Origin: DTNV01 sp964388435
GTDB lineage: Archaea; Micrarchaeota; Micrarchaeia; Norongarragalinales; UBA8480
Length of the DNA: 14,244 nucleotides
Assembly (NCBI GenBank): GCA_964388435.1
Contig: CAYMAH010000007.1
Span: forward strand, 1-14,244
Direction of reading: 5' to 3'
Shown: one piece after another, positions 13,470-14,244 of the stretch
Layout of the letters: every line of letters starts with the position of its first letter
Position numbering within the stretch: the stretch's first letter is position 1
The notes under the pieces: model-generated
Database searches by the model: none
The model's input: the letters and a program-made list of their open reading frames with translations, nothing else
Told to the model about the DNA's origin: nothing
Translations under genes and position numbers: made by a program

Positions 13470-13575
13470 GGCACGATTTGGCACGATAACCCCCTAAAAT
13501 GGCACGATAATCGCTTGAAATGGCGCGATTTTTTCACATGGCAAATGGCACGATAATCGCTTGAAATGGCACGAT
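13470..13575 (+). repeat. Six phased GGCACGAT repeats (iteron- or operator-like)
   Basis: GGCACGAT starts at 13470, 13480, 13501, 13547 and 13568, and GGCGCGAT at 13522. Spacings are 10, 21, 21, 25 and 21 bp, mostly whole helical turns. The fullest unit is ATGGCACGATAATCGCTTGAA, seen at 13499-13519 and 13545-13565. The array lies between two convergent genes, after the stop codons of both, so it is not an ordinary promoter operator for either. Confidence 0.75.
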
Positions 13576-13618
13576 AATTAACTATTTTCCAGCATTCTTT
13601 AACAATCTTTTTAACTAC

Positions 13619-14026
13619 CTATCTTTTTCTATAATTGAAAATCTTATCATACTCTTCATGATCGATAATGTCCAGCACGTCAAGCCAGATTGAAAGTATT
13701 TCAACTTCAGTGTCCTCTCTTTGAGGTTGTTTTAAAGTGTAAATCATCCTCCAATGTCCTGAAAGGTTTACCTTCCACAAGTTCGTAACCTCGTACCGCA
13801 CTATATACTTCCTAGCCACGCTCTTCTTAGGAATGTGAATCCCATAATCGTAATCAATCCTGAGAATATCAATCTTATCATCTATTGATTTTAACAGTGT
13901 TTGATGAAAAGAATCGTTGACGCCATTCGCCACCTCTTCACCCACTTTCTTCTTTAGACTCAAGTAAGCTTCTTTAGCATCCCCTACAAGTTTTATTGAA
14001 ACGCGCTTCTCCAAACCCGCAATCAC
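13619..14026 (-). CDS. RelE/ParE-like toxin (type II toxin-antitoxin)
   Basis: Likely mRNA-cutting or gyrase-type toxin of the RelE/ParE superfamily. Of 135 residues, the C-terminal half carries the family signs: NLWKVNLSGHWRMIYTLK at 82-99 (the strands around the conserved R in G.wRmiY), a strand VEILSIWLDVLDI at 108-120, and the ending DHEEYDKIFNYRKR at 122-135, which closely resembles archaeal RelE-like proteins. The N-terminal 60 residues are helical. The GTG start at 14026 overlaps the stop of the upstream gene by 4 nt (GTGA), so the two are co-translated, as in toxin-antitoxin pairs. Which target it acts on cannot be told. Confidence 0.75.
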   Translation of the reverse strand: MIAGLEKRVSIKLVGDAKEAYLSLKKKVGEEVANGVNDSFHQTLLKSIDDKIDILRIDYDYGIHIPKKSVARKYIVRYEVTNLWKVNLSGHWRMIYTLKQPQREDTEVEILSIWLDVLDIIDHEEYDKIFNYRKR

Positions 14027-14244
14027 ACTCTCAAGCCTTCTTCCTCTGCTTTTTCCAAGCCCCTGCTAGCGTTGAACGTCCAAATAAAACCCTTCCTAGT
14101 GTCTAAAATCATGCCTCTTTTTTCCATGTAATCCAAAGCAAAATTAAGAGTGGAGCGCATAACCTTGGTACGAAGGTTGACTAAAATCTGATTCCTGCTA
14201 AGAGGAGAATCCGCGTTCTTAACCACCTCCTCAATAGCCAACAC
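14023..14244 (-). CDS. Winged-helix protein, likely antitoxin (cut by window edge)
   Basis: The frame is open to the last base, where a GTG (14242-14244) could be a start, but the N-terminus may lie outside. The 73 visible residues read as a winged helix: IEEVVKNADSPLSRNQILVN (4-23), then FALDYMEKRGMILDTRKGFIW (35-55, the recognition and wing region). Its TGA overlaps the GTG of the toxin gene by 4 nt. Antitoxins of such pairs usually bind both toxin and their own promoter; this order (antitoxin first) fits. The promoter is beyond the window. Confidence 0.6.
   Translation of the reverse strand: MLAIEEVVKNADSPLSRNQILVNLRTKVMRSTLNFALDYMEKRGMILDTRKGFIWTFNASRGLEKAEEEGLRV

Noticed and set aside
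13470..13575. The GGCACGAT repeats as a CRISPR array
   Set aside because: The repeats are 8-21 bp with spacers of only a few to about 17 bp that are themselves repeated, and no cas gene is present.
1..14244. tRNA genes, looked for by GGTTCRANTCC-type T arms on both strands
   Set aside because: No convincing T arm with a matching acceptor stem was found.

Overview
This 14.2 kb, AT-rich window is most likely from an archaeon, possibly a small-genome DPANN-type lineage. The archaeal call rests on recurrent TTTAAA/TTAAATA-type TATA boxes about 25 nt before plausible transcript starts, a GGTG(A) Shine-Dalgarno before some genes, apparently leaderless starts, an archaeal-type ATPase (AAA_14/DUF4143), AlbA_2 proteins and a RelE-like toxin. 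The lineage within Archaea is a guess.

Layout. At 1-760 there is the 3' part of a GNAT acetyltransferase gene and a small zinc-ribbon ORF that may be a remnant. At 775-2148 (minus) lies seryl-tRNA synthetase. At 2164-2627 there is a promoter-rich gap with a 38-codon ORF, followed by a cytosolic prolyl oligopeptidase (2628-4658, plus). At 4745-6710 (minus) there is a patchwork: a small unknown ORF, a GNAT enzyme, the decayed C-terminal end of a second copy of that GNAT, a YbaK-type tRNA-editing protein with an unknown partner, and the first 31 codons of an AlbA_2 protein.

The standout is 6711-8753 (plus). A 38-residue peptide with eight cysteines in C-x-C runs is followed after 38 nt by a 592-residue enzyme with a radical SAM core, a complete SPASM cysteine set and a C-terminal GNAT domain. 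This reads as an archaeal RiPP (ribosomally made, post-translationally modified peptide) cassette whose maturase carries its own acetyltransferase. A 37-bp element upstream of the precursor recurs (35/37 identical) upstream of the 38-codon ORF and prolyl oligopeptidase 4.4 kb away. This raises the possibility of co-regulation and of a protease partner, but that link is speculative. The GNAT at the left edge aligns without gaps to the GNAT domain of the radical SAM fusion.

The right-hand part (8840-14244) looks like accessory or mobile-element DNA: an AlbA_2/HATPase/winged-helix regulator with 10-bp-period operator repeats, a small orphan ORF, an AAA_14/DUF4143 ATPase with two palindromic operators around its TATA box, an unknown charged protein, a very AT-rich gap with six helically phased GGCACGAT repeats (a candidate iteron array or operator), and a toxin gene overlapping a winged-helix partner cut by the window edge. 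No tRNA, rRNA, CRISPR array or intact transposase was seen.
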